Assembly (NCBI GenBank): GCA_019636845.1
Contig: JAHBWV010000001.1
Location: 1,240,001-1,304,000, forward strand
Reading direction: 5' to 3'
DNA: 64,000 nt
Source: Phycisphaeraceae bacterium
GTDB taxonomy: Bacteria > Planctomycetota > Phycisphaerae > Phycisphaerales > UBA1924
Shown here piece by piece: positions 27,401 through 38,100 of this stretch. The number at the start of each line of letters is the position of its first letter. The first letter of the stretch is position 1. Under the pieces are notes generated by a model that was not told where the DNA came from, did not search any database, and was given only the letters and a program-made list of their open reading frames with translations. The position numbers were made by a program, and so were the translations under genes.

Positions 27401-28899
27401 GCACGGATCTGATCGACGCCATGATCGTCGCCATCGAGTCAGAGCCCCTCACGCAGATCGTTGCTTCGACTTCCATAGATCGATTCGCCGACGCCCCAAC
27501 GCTCCGGATCGCCTCGGTACCGATGAGCAGGATGTCGGGAGATTCGGTCAAGCCCGAGTACGACCCGCGAGCAGCAAAGATCTTGTTCGACGCCCTCTCG
27601 AGCGTCGGCACCCTCATCGAATCCAAAGAAGCGATCGTTGTGCTCGATGCAGAGAGCATGCGCGAGCGCTGGCGCGGCGTGGGCGCAGGCGTCGCCGATT
27701 ACACGCAGCGATACTTCGCCGAGTGGCGCCGTCTGCACACGACCGTCAGCGAGATCGACGAGTCGCTCTCGTCGTGGCCGACGTTCCTCCAGCGACTCCG
27801 CGAAACACCCGTCTCCGAGGTGAACAGGCCGCTCGCTGACGCCTTGAAGCGAGTGCAGGAGGCGATCCAGGCCCTCCCGGCCGACCGGCGCGCAGCCGGC
27901 GAGCCGTCCCAACTCCTCGCTCGCGTCACACAGGAGATCGAGCAGGTCACCGATGCCTCCCCAGTGCCGTTCACACCACGCGCGGAAACCTCACGCAAGT
28001 CACTCATCGAGCTCTCCGCTGTCGCAAGAGATGCACGCCGCGAGATCCTCGCCATGCGCCCCGTCCGTTTCGAGGACGGCATCCTCGCGGCATATGCCAG
28101 ATCAGAGAACGATGCGCGGCGCGTGCTCTACTGGGACAATCTGATCGGGCACGCGTTAGACATCATCGCCCGCGAGAGTCAGTCAGGCATCGCAGATGCC
28201 GTTGCTCGGGTCCTCCAGCAGGGTAATCGCCTGCCCATCTCCCGCGGCGCGACCGAATCCCTCTCCCATGCGGAATTTGAATCGCTCGCGGCCTCCGTTG
28301 CGCTGATCGGTCTTGCGCCGGGCACGCCGACAGGCGCCAGAGACGATGGCACCATCGGTGGTGGGGGGCGAGTGGACCACCCCGGCATGAGCACACGTCT
28401 CGAACGCCTTCGGGGCGAGGGATCCCTTGGCGCGAACCGCACGCTCGTCGAACGAGTCCAGGAAGTCATCGCCGCCATAGGCACGGGAGAGCCCGCGCTC
28501 GAGTACGAGATCTTCGTGCCCCCGCAGCCCGCCGAGTACGGCGGAAAATGGCGATATTACAGGTTCCACACCGACAGGGGCTCCTCCGAGTGGTACGCCA
28601 TCGACACCGAGCGAGCAAGAACCGGACAGGTCGTCAGGGTCGCCCAGGGCGCGTCGCTCGCCATCGAGTTCTCACCTGTGGAGGCCGCTCGTCCGCGGGG
28701 CTCTGACACCATCGAGACCCCCACCGGATGGACACTCCTCGCTCTCGCCGTGCAGCGAGGCAGGCAGGACGCAGCCGATTCTCGCATCTGGTACGTCCCG
28801 CTCTCATACGGTGGCGACAACACCGAGATCGGTATCCGCTTCAATCGTCCACTGCCCCCGCAGGATCGCTGGCCGCGCGCCGTCGATTGGGGCCGCTGA
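24490..28899 (+). CDS. tssM: T6SS inner-membrane protein TssM (IcmF/VasK family)
   Basis: TssM spans the envelope as the core of the T6SS membrane complex. From the ATG at 24490 it has 1469 residues. Two N-terminal transmembrane helices (about 8-60) are followed by a cytoplasmic NTPase-like domain with an intact Walker A (GEPGSGKT, 126-133) and NHAVILDTAGKL. A third transmembrane helix lies at about 443-465. Then comes a periplasmic region of 1000 residues, longer than usual, with a helical middle and a beta-rich C-terminal end. An open frame extends upstream into tssL, but the ATGA overlap, GGTGGAG and IcmF-like N-terminus fix the start. Confidence 0.93.
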   Translation: MSAISQFVMLPGWAKGAMGLSAIGGLLLLANTFGGPKAAGLLMAGLVIVALLLVAYRKLLKLLDKRKADPFTARLRENSAAVPQGISDPSHRAQLDDIRKKFERGLDVFKEHGKDLYSMPWYILVGEPGSGKTEMIRRCNVGFPPGLQDTLQGTGGTVNMNWWFTNHAVILDTAGKLMFDEAPPGQTTVWKELLSLLRKGRPNCPVNGMLLVIPADTLIVDSEEQIQAKAGRIAEQLDGIQRVLGVRFPVFVVISKCDKINGFREFFDSIRDPQLQHQMLGWSNPADLDTPFAPDAVDQHLQTVQMRLRRRRLGLLIDPVHTEDAVNGRRIDQVDAMYAFPDGIMQIAPRLRRYLETIFVAGTWSTKPLFLRGIYFNSALREGDALDADLAAMFNVPIDALPEGKVWEKEKSYFIRDLLMSKVFREKGLVTRANNAKKLQRQRVGILLAASAAAVALSIGLVTYSGVRFRANIGVHSQYWKSASEVILPAGQSGSTQIWPSFAAVDKEYVASNPPWWTQENAKDRRRIVKESEGDSIRYADVLVSIGERASTSIEMPPEFRWLRIFGASSPNTRQAEAARTVIDQAIIRPSLEAARRKVESTGTLSAPAIAEMVRLERLAAGAAPRSESAPSAWNMGAIVRDLPLKVEVAGTRSDDPEEISKLVTKLDQATSAAYTGTTGIMWPPKDAPWLTSLTMLDTIERASNGLADQVSGGVSGSSSIASRVRAVGDAASRLFAAESGEAGLLPMTEFHDARTRVQHDRARNAWSTRLTEYDAAKSQLDRALNAIADLEDKPVSDWIAAATREVVDHAKSQLNTVISQTPASAEAAPEAAPARTADPNAAKLAAIGDRLAGRLAGIDESTRNAFAQTASRLESMSESSLKKVSFDGVMRRRYDLRSQIYSRADAELVATAAARGFSSSASAMASLDDSLRNAILDIERIARPSVEQPEFKRAVEVSSRAISSGIARRRTDLIDAMIVAIESEPLTQIVASTSIDRFADAPTLRIASVPMSRMSGDSVKPEYDPRAAKILFDALSSVGTLIESKEAIVVLDAESMRERWRGVGAGVADYTQRYFAEWRRLHTTVSEIDESLSSWPTFLQRLRETPVSEVNRPLADALKRVQEAIQALPADRRAAGEPSQLLARVTQEIEQVTDASPVPFTPRAETSRKSLIELSAVARDARREILAMRPVRFEDGILAAYARSENDARRVLYWDNLIGHALDIIARESQSGIADAVARVLQQGNRLPISRGATESLSHAEFESLAASVALIGLAPGTPTGARDDGTIGGGGRVDHPGMSTRLERLRGEGSLGANRTLVERVQEVIAAIGTGEPALEYEIFVPPQPAEYGGKWRYYRFHTDRGSSEWYAIDTERARTGQVVRVAQGASLAIEFSPVEAARPRGSDTIETPTGWTLLALAVQRGRQDAADSRIWYVPLSYGGDNTEIGIRFNRPLPPQDRWPRAVDWGR

Positions 28900-28963
28900 G
28901 AAGCCCGAGAGTCCGTCGTTGTTCGTGCCCGTTCGGACCCGCGCAGAGTGCAAGGAATCACGC

Positions 28964-29923
28964 GTGCGAAAAGGCCTGCTCGGTCGAATCTTTGGAATGG
29001 CGGACGCTCGTGGGGGCGAGTCCGCAAGCGTCGGCGCGTTCGGCAAACACCCCGCCTGGAACGATCACATCGAGGACATCGGGCTCGACTCCGAGCGCCT
29101 CGTGCTCGCGAAGCGATCGATCTACATCGAAGGAATCGGTGGCAACATCGATTCCGGCGCATGGGACGGGCTCGAACAGTCGGCCCGAGTCGATGGCTTC
29201 GACCACACGCTGCTCTGGTCCTTCGAGAACGAATGGCTCCTCGGTCGCATGTGGTCATCGAGCGATGGAAAGGGGCGAACGAAGTACCCGATGTCGATCG
29301 TTGCCCACGCCCGTCACGTGCCCGTCGAAGCCGCGACCGATGCCATCGCCATCATCGAGAACGCCGAGGCGAAGTGCAAGGCGACGAGCGACCGCCAGGC
29401 AGTGATCGATGCACTGGGTGCCGCACGCGCCGCCTTTCGCGAGCTGGCAGCCAAAGACCGCGACGAAGCACCGCATCGCGCAGATCTCTCCCCGCTCATC
29501 ACCTCCAGCGACCTCGGCCCCGAGCTTGTCGGTCTCGAACGAGTCTTTTACCAGATCCACCGCGACATGAGCGCGTATCTGAAGGGCACCGATGCCGAGG
29601 GTACAACCTCGCGCATCAAGTCCGTCGATCTCAGGCCGCAGCACATCAGAGTGCCCGCCTGCATCGAAGGGACGCTGCCGTCCCTCCTGGCGTGGCGGGA
29701 TCTTCTCGGCGAGCTGCTCGACGCCGCATGCCCCATCCTCGTGATCCGGCGAGGGGCCTCACAGTGGATTGACATCATCATCGGCGCGCCGGGAGTCGCT
29801 CAGTTCTTCTGTCTCCGCGCAGGAACGAGCGCGGTGCCGCCCGCGACCGTCGTCCCGTACACCATCGATCCCGAACTCTCCGGGCGTGTTCGACGCTGGG
29901 CGGCAGATCGAGGTGCACACTGA
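28964..29923 (+). CDS. tagF: T6SS-associated protein TagF
   Basis: TagF (ImpM/SciT, DUF2094 family), known in Pseudomonas as a post-translational repressor of T6SS assembly. The family start motif is recognisable (VGAFGKHPAWNDHIEDIG, where the consensus is FGKLPARGDF), then WLLGRMWSSSDGKGR and KYPMSIVAH. From GTG 28964 the protein has 319 residues. The reading frame is open back into tssM (to 28811), but an AAGGA seven bases before the GTG and the family boundary support 28964; ATG 28997 is the alternative. It ends the tssK-L-M-tagF block. The next gene is the TPS transporter. Confidence 0.85.
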   Translation: MRKGLLGRIFGMADARGGESASVGAFGKHPAWNDHIEDIGLDSERLVLAKRSIYIEGIGGNIDSGAWDGLEQSARVDGFDHTLLWSFENEWLLGRMWSSSDGKGRTKYPMSIVAHARHVPVEAATDAIAIIENAEAKCKATSDRQAVIDALGAARAAFRELAAKDRDEAPHRADLSPLITSSDLGPELVGLERVFYQIHRDMSAYLKGTDAEGTTSRIKSVDLRPQHIRVPACIEGTLPSLLAWRDLLGELLDAACPILVIRRGASQWIDIIIGAPGVAQFFCLRAGTSAVPPATVVPYTIDPELSGRVRRWAADRGAH

Positions 29924-29957
29924 TTTGTTCATTCGGTGTTCGGTGCAGCAGACCTGT

Positions 29958-29986
29958 TTGAGTGTTGGGTACATATTCGCTATCTT
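29958..29986 (+). promoter_or_regulatory. Candidate promoter of the two-partner secretion pair
   Basis: TTGAGT (29958-29963), a 17-base spacer and TATCTT (29981-29986) lie in an AT-richer stretch between tagF and the TPS transporter. It could give the adhesin pair, and possibly the tssA block downstream, its own transcription start. Both hexamers match 4 of 6. Confidence 0.4.
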
Positions 29987-30040
29987 TCCCCGTACTTTCT
30001 CGGACCTTGGGCACACCAGTGTGCACGGGAGCGATCAGAT

Positions 30041-32125
30041 ATGGATGGAATGGTTTCCGCTGCATGCACTTCGCAACGAGGTGTCGCACGTCTGATGTTG
30101 CTCAGATCTGGTCTGGCTACGGTGGTTCTCACCGCCGCCATCCTTCCACATGCTCAAGCATTCGCCCAGCAAGTCGCTCCTCCGGTTGAGCCCCCGGAGG
30201 CCGCCGCCCCGGAGAAGCCCGAGGGCGACGCGCAACTCGAGCCAAGCAAGTCCGATGAGACACCCTCCGAACCCGAGTTTGCCGAGCCAAAATGGGTGAT
30301 CGCATCACCCCTGACACTCCGGTATATGGGCACAGGTATCGGGCTACCGCCGCTGGAAGAATTGCTTGCGGTAACGGTTCAACTCGCCGAGACACCCGAA
30401 GGCCTCACCATCCCGGCCCCGGATCAGCCGAGCACCGCATACACACTTGCACAACTCTGCGATGGTTCGAAGCGGGTGATCAGCGTTCAGGCCGTCGAGA
30501 GGATCTGTGCCGCCGTCTATTCACTGATGAACGACCGCGGGTTTGTCGGCGTGCTCGTCGCTCCCGATCCGGATCGAATCGACTGGCAAACCCGCGACGT
30601 CTTCGATACCGATGAGACCACGCTCTATCTCAACATCTACGTCGCCGTGGTCGGTCAGGTCAGAACGGTCGCGTCCGGCGACCGAATCCGAGAGGCGGAC
30701 CGCGTCAACTCCTCGAAGCACGCCGCCATCCTGCGCCGTTCGCCGATCAAGACCGACGCCGAGGATCCTGAACGGTCATACATCCAGCGCCGAGAGATCG
30801 ACGACTTTGTCCTGCGCCTCAACCGTCATCCGGGCCGGCGAGTCGATGTGGCGATCGCTCCCACGGAGTCACGCGACAAGGCAGTACTCGATTATCTCAT
30901 CTCCGAGAATAAGCCACTCACACTCTACGCCCAGCTCTCCAACACCGGCACAGAAGACACGGACCTCTGGAGGCAGCGATTCGGTTTCACGCATACCCAG
31001 CTGACCGGTCGTGACGACATCCTCTCCGTTGACTACATCACCGCCGGTTTCTCCGAAGCACACGCTGTCATCGCTTCGTACGACACACCCATCTTCGACG
31101 CCGAGAAACTCCGCCTCCGCATCTACGGCAACTTCTCCTCCTTCGAGGCCTCAGACGTCGGTCTGGCCAATGAACAGTTCAGCGGCGACAGTTGGACACT
31201 CGGAGCCGAACTCGTCTGGAACCTGCTCCAGACCAGCATGCCGGGGCGTGCCCAAGATCGTGCCCTCTTCGTCGATGCCTTCGGCGGCGCGCGTTGGCAG
31301 AACATCAAGGTCAACAACGAGTTCGCCGAGGTCAAGGGCGAGGACGATGTCTTCCTCCCCCGCGTTGGTCTCCGCGCGGAAAGCCGCAACGACGTCGAGT
31401 CCCTCGGTGCATCAGTCGCCGTCGAGTGGTCCATGCCCGGCGTCTCAGGCAGCGATCCCGAAGAACTCGAAAAACTCGGCCGACTCAATGTCGACGAAGA
31501 ATGGGTCACACTCCAGTTCGACGTTGGTTACTCGTTCTTCCTTGAGCCACTCATCAACGCCGAAGAGTGGCGCAAGCCCCGCGTGCCCACCCCCAGGGGT
31601 GAAGCCACACGCTTCGATCCCGGACTCTCCACACTCGCGCACGAGCTCGTCTTCGGCGTCAGAGGACAGTGGGCCTTCGACAATCGCCTTATCCCCAACG
31701 CCGAGCAGGTCGTCGGCGGCCTCTACACCGTCCGCGGATATCCCGAGTCCGTCGTCGCAGGAGACTCCGTTATCATCGGAACCGTCGAGTATCGATTCCA
31801 CCTCCCACGCGCACTCTCGATTCAGCCAGAGCCCTCTCGCCTCTTCGGACGAGAGTTCCGCATGCGGCCCCAGCAGCAGTTCGGACGCCCCGACTGGGAT
31901 CTCGTGCTCCGCGCGTTCGTCGACGCGGCACACGTCGTGAACAGCGACCGCGAGGACTACGAGAAGGACGAATCGCTCGTCGGAGCAGGCCTCGGCGCGG
32001 AACTGCTCCTCTACCAGAATCTCAGCGCAAGGATGGACTGGGGCATGGCACTCGACGAGGTCGACAACCAGAACGTGAAGCGGGGGAGCAATCGCTTCCA
32101 CTTTGTCTTCACCATCCTCTTCTGA
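30041..32125 (+). CDS. Two-partner secretion outer-membrane transporter (FhaC/ShlB/TpsB-like)
   Basis: A 694-residue Omp85-superfamily transporter of the two-partner secretion type, which exports one dedicated exoprotein through the outer membrane. A signal peptide ends at about residue 43 (AQAFAQ). A Pro/Glu-rich linker follows. Periplasmic POTRA-like regions include the AVERICAAVYSLMNDRGFVG segment and the RREIDDFVLRLNRHPGRRVDV segment before the barrel. The rest is beta-barrel, with the family's conserved TVRGYPESVVAGD motif near residue 570 and an aromatic final strand ending FTILF. GGGAG lies ten bases before the ATG at 30041. It is 72 bp upstream of its evident substrate and lies inside the T6SS locus. 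Confidence 0.85.
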   Translation: MDGMVSAACTSQRGVARLMLLRSGLATVVLTAAILPHAQAFAQQVAPPVEPPEAAAPEKPEGDAQLEPSKSDETPSEPEFAEPKWVIASPLTLRYMGTGIGLPPLEELLAVTVQLAETPEGLTIPAPDQPSTAYTLAQLCDGSKRVISVQAVERICAAVYSLMNDRGFVGVLVAPDPDRIDWQTRDVFDTDETTLYLNIYVAVVGQVRTVASGDRIREADRVNSSKHAAILRRSPIKTDAEDPERSYIQRREIDDFVLRLNRHPGRRVDVAIAPTESRDKAVLDYLISENKPLTLYAQLSNTGTEDTDLWRQRFGFTHTQLTGRDDILSVDYITAGFSEAHAVIASYDTPIFDAEKLRLRIYGNFSSFEASDVGLANEQFSGDSWTLGAELVWNLLQTSMPGRAQDRALFVDAFGGARWQNIKVNNEFAEVKGEDDVFLPRVGLRAESRNDVESLGASVAVEWSMPGVSGSDPEELEKLGRLNVDEEWVTLQFDVGYSFFLEPLINAEEWRKPRVPTPRGEATRFDPGLSTLAHELVFGVRGQWAFDNRLIPNAEQVVGGLYTVRGYPESVVAGDSVIIGTVEYRFHLPRALSIQPEPSRLFGREFRMRPQQQFGRPDWDLVLRAFVDAAHVVNSDREDYEKDESLVGAGLGAELLLYQNLSARMDWGMALDEVDNQNVKRGSNRFHFVFTILF

Positions 32126-32197
32126 GCGTCTACGGATCTCACGAGATCAGGGCGGGAAGTATCGGTTTCAGAGTTCGAACGTCGAAGGGAGATTCAG

Positions 32198-35100
32198 ATG
32201 TCGGAGCGATCGAGAGCGGCCAATCGCGATGCCTTCCGAGTCATGATGGTCGGTCCGGTGATCACCGTCTTCGCGCTCCCCGCCTGGGCCGGGCCGGAAG
32301 GGCAACAGGTCGTTGCCGGATCCGCGTCGTTCGCGCGGAACGGCGCGGTGACCACGATCACCGCTGCGAACAAGACAATCATAAACTACACCGGGTTCAA
32401 CATCGCCCGGCACGAGACAGTTCGCTTCATCCAACCGGATGCCTCCTCTCGCGTCCTCAATCGCATCAACGGCTCATCCCCCACGCACATCGACGGCTCG
32501 CTCCTGGCCAACGGCATCGTCTACATCGTCAATCCCGCGGGCGTCGTCTTCGGACAGGGTTCGATGGTCAACGTTGGCGGGCTACACGCCGCCGCCGCCA
32601 GCATGACCAACAACGATTTCCTCCGAGGCGTTGATCGCTTCACCGACGCCGAGGGTGCCGTCATCAACCGCGGCACCATCGTCTCGCCAGAGGTCACGCT
32701 CTTCGGCCGCGCCGTAGAGAACTCCGGTTCGGTCATCTCCCCGAATGGTGTCGTCGCGTTTGTCGCCGGTGAAGACCTCTACCTCGGAGAGCGTGGGGGA
32801 CACCTGTACGTCAAGATCGAGGGCGCGGGCAGCGAAGCACAGAGCGGCGGCGTCCAGAATCTCGGGAGCATCGCCGCGCCCGGCGGCAAGGTCATGGTCG
32901 GTTCGGGCGACATGTTCGGCGTCATGCTCGCCTCTTCATCACGCATCAAGGCCAAGGACGTCGAGATCAAGGGCGGGCAAGGCGCGGTCACAAGCATCTC
33001 CGGCACCATCGACGCATCGAATGTCTCCCCCGCTGCGAGCGGCGGCACCGTCGACATCCGCGGAGATCTCGTCGGCTTGTTCGACGCCTCGATCGACGCC
33101 TCAGGTCCCGCAGGCGGCGGCAAGGTCCGCATCGGCGGTGATTTTCACGGCGGCGATGGTCTCCGCGCCTCACGCACGTATGTCAGCGAGTCGACCTCCA
33201 TTCGTGCCGACGCGACCGGCTCCGGCGACGGCGGCACCGTCGTCGTCTGGTCAGATGAGGTCACACGCTTCGCGGGCACCATCTCCGCACGGGGGGCCGG
33301 CTCCGGCAACGGCGGACTCGCCGAGGTCTCTGGTAAAGAGCACCTGCTTTACACCGGTTTCACCGATCTTCGCGCGACCAACGGAGTGAAGGGCACGCTC
33401 CTCCTCGACCCGAAGAACATCCGTGTGCAGGCCGGCGGAGCGGACACGCTGCCGGGCAACACCGCTTTCGGCGACGCCTCCGCCGCCGATCGCACCTTCA
33501 GCCCCGCGACCATCGTCAGCGCGCTCGACGGTGCTGATCTCGTCCTTCAGGCCAACAACGACATCACTATCGCGAGCGCGATCGACGCTTCGGCAAACGC
33601 CGGAAACGGCAGTCTCACCCTCCAGGCAGGACGCTCGGTCCTGATCGAAGCCGATGTCACCCTCAAGGGCTCCTTCTCGGCAACGGCAAATGACACCGAT
33701 GGCGCGCTCGTCGCGGCTCAGCGCGACGCGGGCGCTGCAACCATCACGATGTCGCCCGGAACAACAATCGATACCTCGGCCACAGGAGGCAACATCACCC
33801 TCCGCGTGCTCGAAGGCGGCGCAGCCGATACCAGCGCAGCGACCATGTCCATCGCCTCGCTCGACGCCGGAGCCGGGCACGTCCTCGTTCGCTACGCCGG
33901 GCCGACAGCCGATCAGGGCATCCAGAGGGCCGACGGCTCAGCGACCATCACCGCCGCGAGCGCGGCATTCGCGACAAACGGAGCGGGTGGCGGCGGATTC
34001 ATCGGAACCTCCGCACAGCCGATCCAACTCAGCGTCGACAATCTCGAAGCCGTCGCCCAGAGAAACGGCGCGTTCTTTACCAACGATCAAGCCCTTACCG
34101 TCGGTGGCGCCACCCTCGGCGGCCTGACCGGCATCACCGTCACAAGCACCGCCGTCACTGGGAGTCTCGGGCTCACTGCGAGCGGCGCGATCGTTGTCAC
34201 GGAGCCGATCAGCGTCGCGGGCAATGCCTCGATCGCAGCGACAGACGGCATCACCCTGAACGCGAACGTCACGACAAACACCACGATCGCCGGCACGTCC
34301 CTCGTCAACGCCGACAGCGATAACAACAACAACACAAACGCAGATCCCGACATCCTCACCGTCTCGAACGGCGTAACGCTGAGCTCATCGAGTAGCAGCC
34401 TGACGCTCACTCTCGGCGATCTCGCAATCGGCGCAACCGGAGTGATCACGGCTGGGACCGGCGATCTCACGATCTCCGGCGCTGCGCCCAACCACACCAT
34501 CGGCGTCGGTGGGGGGGTCGCGGGTAACGACATCACGATCTCTGCAACAGAACTGCAGCAGATCACCGCCGCCAACCTGACGATCGGCGGATCGAGCAGC
34601 GGGGCCATCCAGGTCGGCACCGTCGCCGCCGCAAACGTCGCCGGCATTAGCGATCTCCTCACACTTCAAACTGGTGGCTCGATCACCTTCCAGTCCAACG
34701 CCGTGTTCCGCGCCGTCGCCGCACGCGCAGCAGACTCCGTCATCGTCCAGGGAGACATCAGCACCACCGTCGGCGATCTGATCCTTCAGGGCGATTCCGA
34801 TTCCGGTGGCGGCGGCACCAACAACGTCCAGATGAACGCGAACCGCTCGTTCAACTCCGCCGGCGATCTGGAGATCACAGCCACCAGCGGCCTCTCACTC
34901 ACGGGCGGTGCGGGCACCGAGGTCGCGTTCACTGGCGATTCGGTCACGCTGGGGAACATCTCCTCAGGCGCGTCCGGGGTACGCATCCAGTCGGGTGGCG
35001 ATATCAGCACCGGCTCTATCTCAATCGGAGCCGGTGCGCTCACGGTCGAGCTTGACACAGGAAACTCCGGCGCATTCGCGGCCCAACTCGGGCAGATAAA

Positions 35101-38100
35101 CGCCGGGTCGGTCAATGTCGCCGGAGGCAGCAACGACAACGTCACCTTCACGGGTTCGATCACGACCTCCCTCGCAGGGGGTGTCGATATCGATGGCGGT
35201 GCGATCACCTTCCAGGACGATGTCAACGCGAACGGCTCCGGAATCGTCCGCGTCACGAACGTCGGCGTCCTCTCCATCGAAGACGGTGCGCCAGTCTTCG
35301 CGGGTGGCGGCTTCACCCAGGACGGCACAGGCACCGTCTCCCTCGGGGCGAACATCACCACCTCGGGCGACGCGGTCTCCTTCCTCAGAGCCGTCACCCT
35401 CGCCGACACCGCCTCAGACCTCGTCACGATCGATACCACCTCGGGCGGCAATCCCGCCGGCGCAAACATCACATTCTCCAGCACAACGAACGGCACCGTT
35501 GCAGGCGCCCAGTCGCTCACGCTCAACGCCGGAACGGGTGGCGACATCCTCTTCACAGGCGGCGTGGGCGCGACGACCCGCCTCGGCACTCTCGCAGTTA
35601 CCAACGCCCGCAACGTCACGGCCACGCTCGCTGTGCAGGCCAACTCGGTGCAGCAGGTCGCAGGCACCGGCACCACGCTCTTCAGCTCAACACTCACCGC
35701 CATCGGCGGCGGCATCGATCTCAACGGAACCGCTTTCACCTTCAACGGAACGGTGAACTCGGCCAGCAGCGGCGTATTCTCCGTCACAAACTCCGGCCCG
35801 CTTACGATCGGGGCCAGCGCAGCGATCACCGCCACCGGCGGCTTCACGCAGGACGGTGCCGGCGCAGTCTCCCTCGGCGCGAACATCACGACCACCGGTG
35901 ACGCGGTCTCCTTCAGCGGGCCAGTGACCCTCGCGGACACAGCATCCGACCTGGTCACGATCGACACCACCAGCGGACCCTCCCTCGCGGGCGCGAACGT
36001 CTCCTTCGGGTCAACCCTTGACGCCGCAGTCGTCGGTGGCCAGTCGCTCACGATCAACGCCGGCACAGGTGGCGACGCCACCTTCACCGGAGCCGTCGGC
36101 ACCACACGCCTCGGAACGCTCACAGTCACCAACGCCCGAGACTTCATCGCTTCCAGCACAGTCTCAGCCAACACCGTTCGCCAGGTCGCCGGCCAGAGAC
36201 TCACACGCTTCGACGGAACAGTGAACACCACCGCCGCCGGTGGCGTTGACCTCGACGGTGCTGCGTTCACATTCAACGACGATGTCACCGCTTCCGGCAC
36301 GGGCATTGTCAGCATCACCAACACCGGTCTCCTCACCATCGCCGATGGCGCGCCCATCGTCGCCGGTGGTGGCTTCACCCAGGATGGCGCGGGCGCGGTC
36401 TCGCTCGGCGCGAACATCACAACAACGGGCGATGCGGTCTCCTTCAACGGTGCTGTCACACTCGCCGACACTGTCTCAGACCTCGTCACGATCGACACAA
36501 CCTCGGGCGCCAATCCCGCCGGTGCAAACGTCTCCTTCGCAAGCACGCTCACGGGCACCGGAGCAGGCATCCAATCGCTCACGATCGACGCGGGCACCGG
36601 TGGCGACGCCACGTTCACCGGTGCTGTCGGCGCAACTCGCCTCGGCACGCTCACCATCACCAACGCCCGCGACTTCATCGCGTCTTCGACGCTCACCGCC
36701 GCCGCCGTAAGACAGGTCGCCGGCCAGCGCCTCACACGCTTCGACGGAATCGTCAACACCAACACCGCATCAGGCGTCGATCTCGATGGAGCCGCGTTCA
36801 CGATCAACGACGATGTTTCCGCCACATCGCTCGGAATCTTCCGCGTCACGAACAGCGGTCTACTCACAATCGCCGATGGAGCCCCGATCCTCGCCGCAGG
36901 CGGCTTCACGCAGGACGGCGCGGGAGCCGTATCGCTCGGTGCGAACATCACGACCAACGGTCAGGCCGTCTCGTTCCTCCGGGCCGTCACACTCGCCGAC
37001 ACCGCCTCCGACTTTGTCAGCATCAACACGACCAACGGCGGCGCGACCGGCGGCGCGAACGTCACCTTCTCCTCAACCGTCGACGCAACCGTCCCAGGCG
37101 GACAGTCGCTCTCGATCAATGCAGGTACCGGCGGCGATGTCCTCTTCTCCAGCACTGTCGGAGCCGGAACTCGCCTCGCCACCCTCCAGATCGCAAACGC
37201 CGAAGATGTCACCGCAACACAATCAGTCTCCGCGGCTGTCGTCCGCCAGCTCGCGGGACAGCAACTGACACGCTTCGACGGCGTTGTGAACACCAGCGGC
37301 GCGGGCGGCGTCGATCTCACCGGCGCGGCGTTCACATTCAACGACGATGTCACAGCCACTGGCACCGGCATCGTCCGAGTCACAAACTCCGGACTACTCA
37401 CCATAGCGAACGGCGCCCCGATCAGCGCAGCCGGCGCCTTCACTCAGGACGGCACTGGCGCAGCATCCATCGGATCAAGCGTCACCGGCACCGGCGTCTC
37501 GTTCGCAGGCGCATCAACGCTCACCGCTCCCGTCACGCTGACGGGCGGCACCGGCGACGTCGCCTTCGGCTCGACACTCGCAACCGGTGGAAACAACCTC
37601 GAGATCGTCAGCAACGCAAACGTCTCTTTCGCGTCCAACGTGACTGGGGCCGGTGCAACCCTCCTCATCCAGCCCACGGCCACCTCCACGCCGATCGACA
37701 TCGGCACCATCACAGGCGGCTCAAGCGCCGGAACATTGACGCTGAGCGCGGCCTCCGCATCGCGTCTCGACGGGTTCAGCTCCATCACGATCGGCCGCGA
37801 TCCCGCGACCTCGTCCCACGCCGTCCGTATCGGCACCTCCACCTTCAACGACCCGCTCACTCTCCGCACCGGCTCGACCGGCTCGATCCTTGTGCGTGAT
37901 GGTGGGCTGACAGGTGCCGGTGATGCAACCCTCACACTCACCGGCCCGACAACGCTCAACGCGGGTATCTCGAATCCGGGACGCGCCATCACGATCAACG
38001 GTCCGGCCACTATCGGGCAAGGCGCCGCAGTGACGGTCTCCACCGGCGCAGGTGCCGGCAACATCACGATCACCGGCGATATCACAGGAACCACCGGCGG

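Noticed and set aside
28811..28963. Upstream extension of tagF into tssM
   Set aside because: The extension overlaps tssM coding sequence and has no family similarity. AAGGA before the GTG at 28964 gives a better start.
34786..36957. Long antisense open frame (723 residues) opposite the adhesin repeats
   Set aside because: It is low-complexity Pro/Val/Ser sequence that mirrors the repeated adhesin codons, with no family resemblance. It is a by-product of high GC on the opposite strand. The same applies to antisense frames at 37444-39090 and 41764-43182.
35309..37435. Possible CRISPR array suggested by regular spacing
   Set aside because: The period is 531 bp, the repeats are in frame and coding, and there are no short identical repeats with unique spacers or cas genes.
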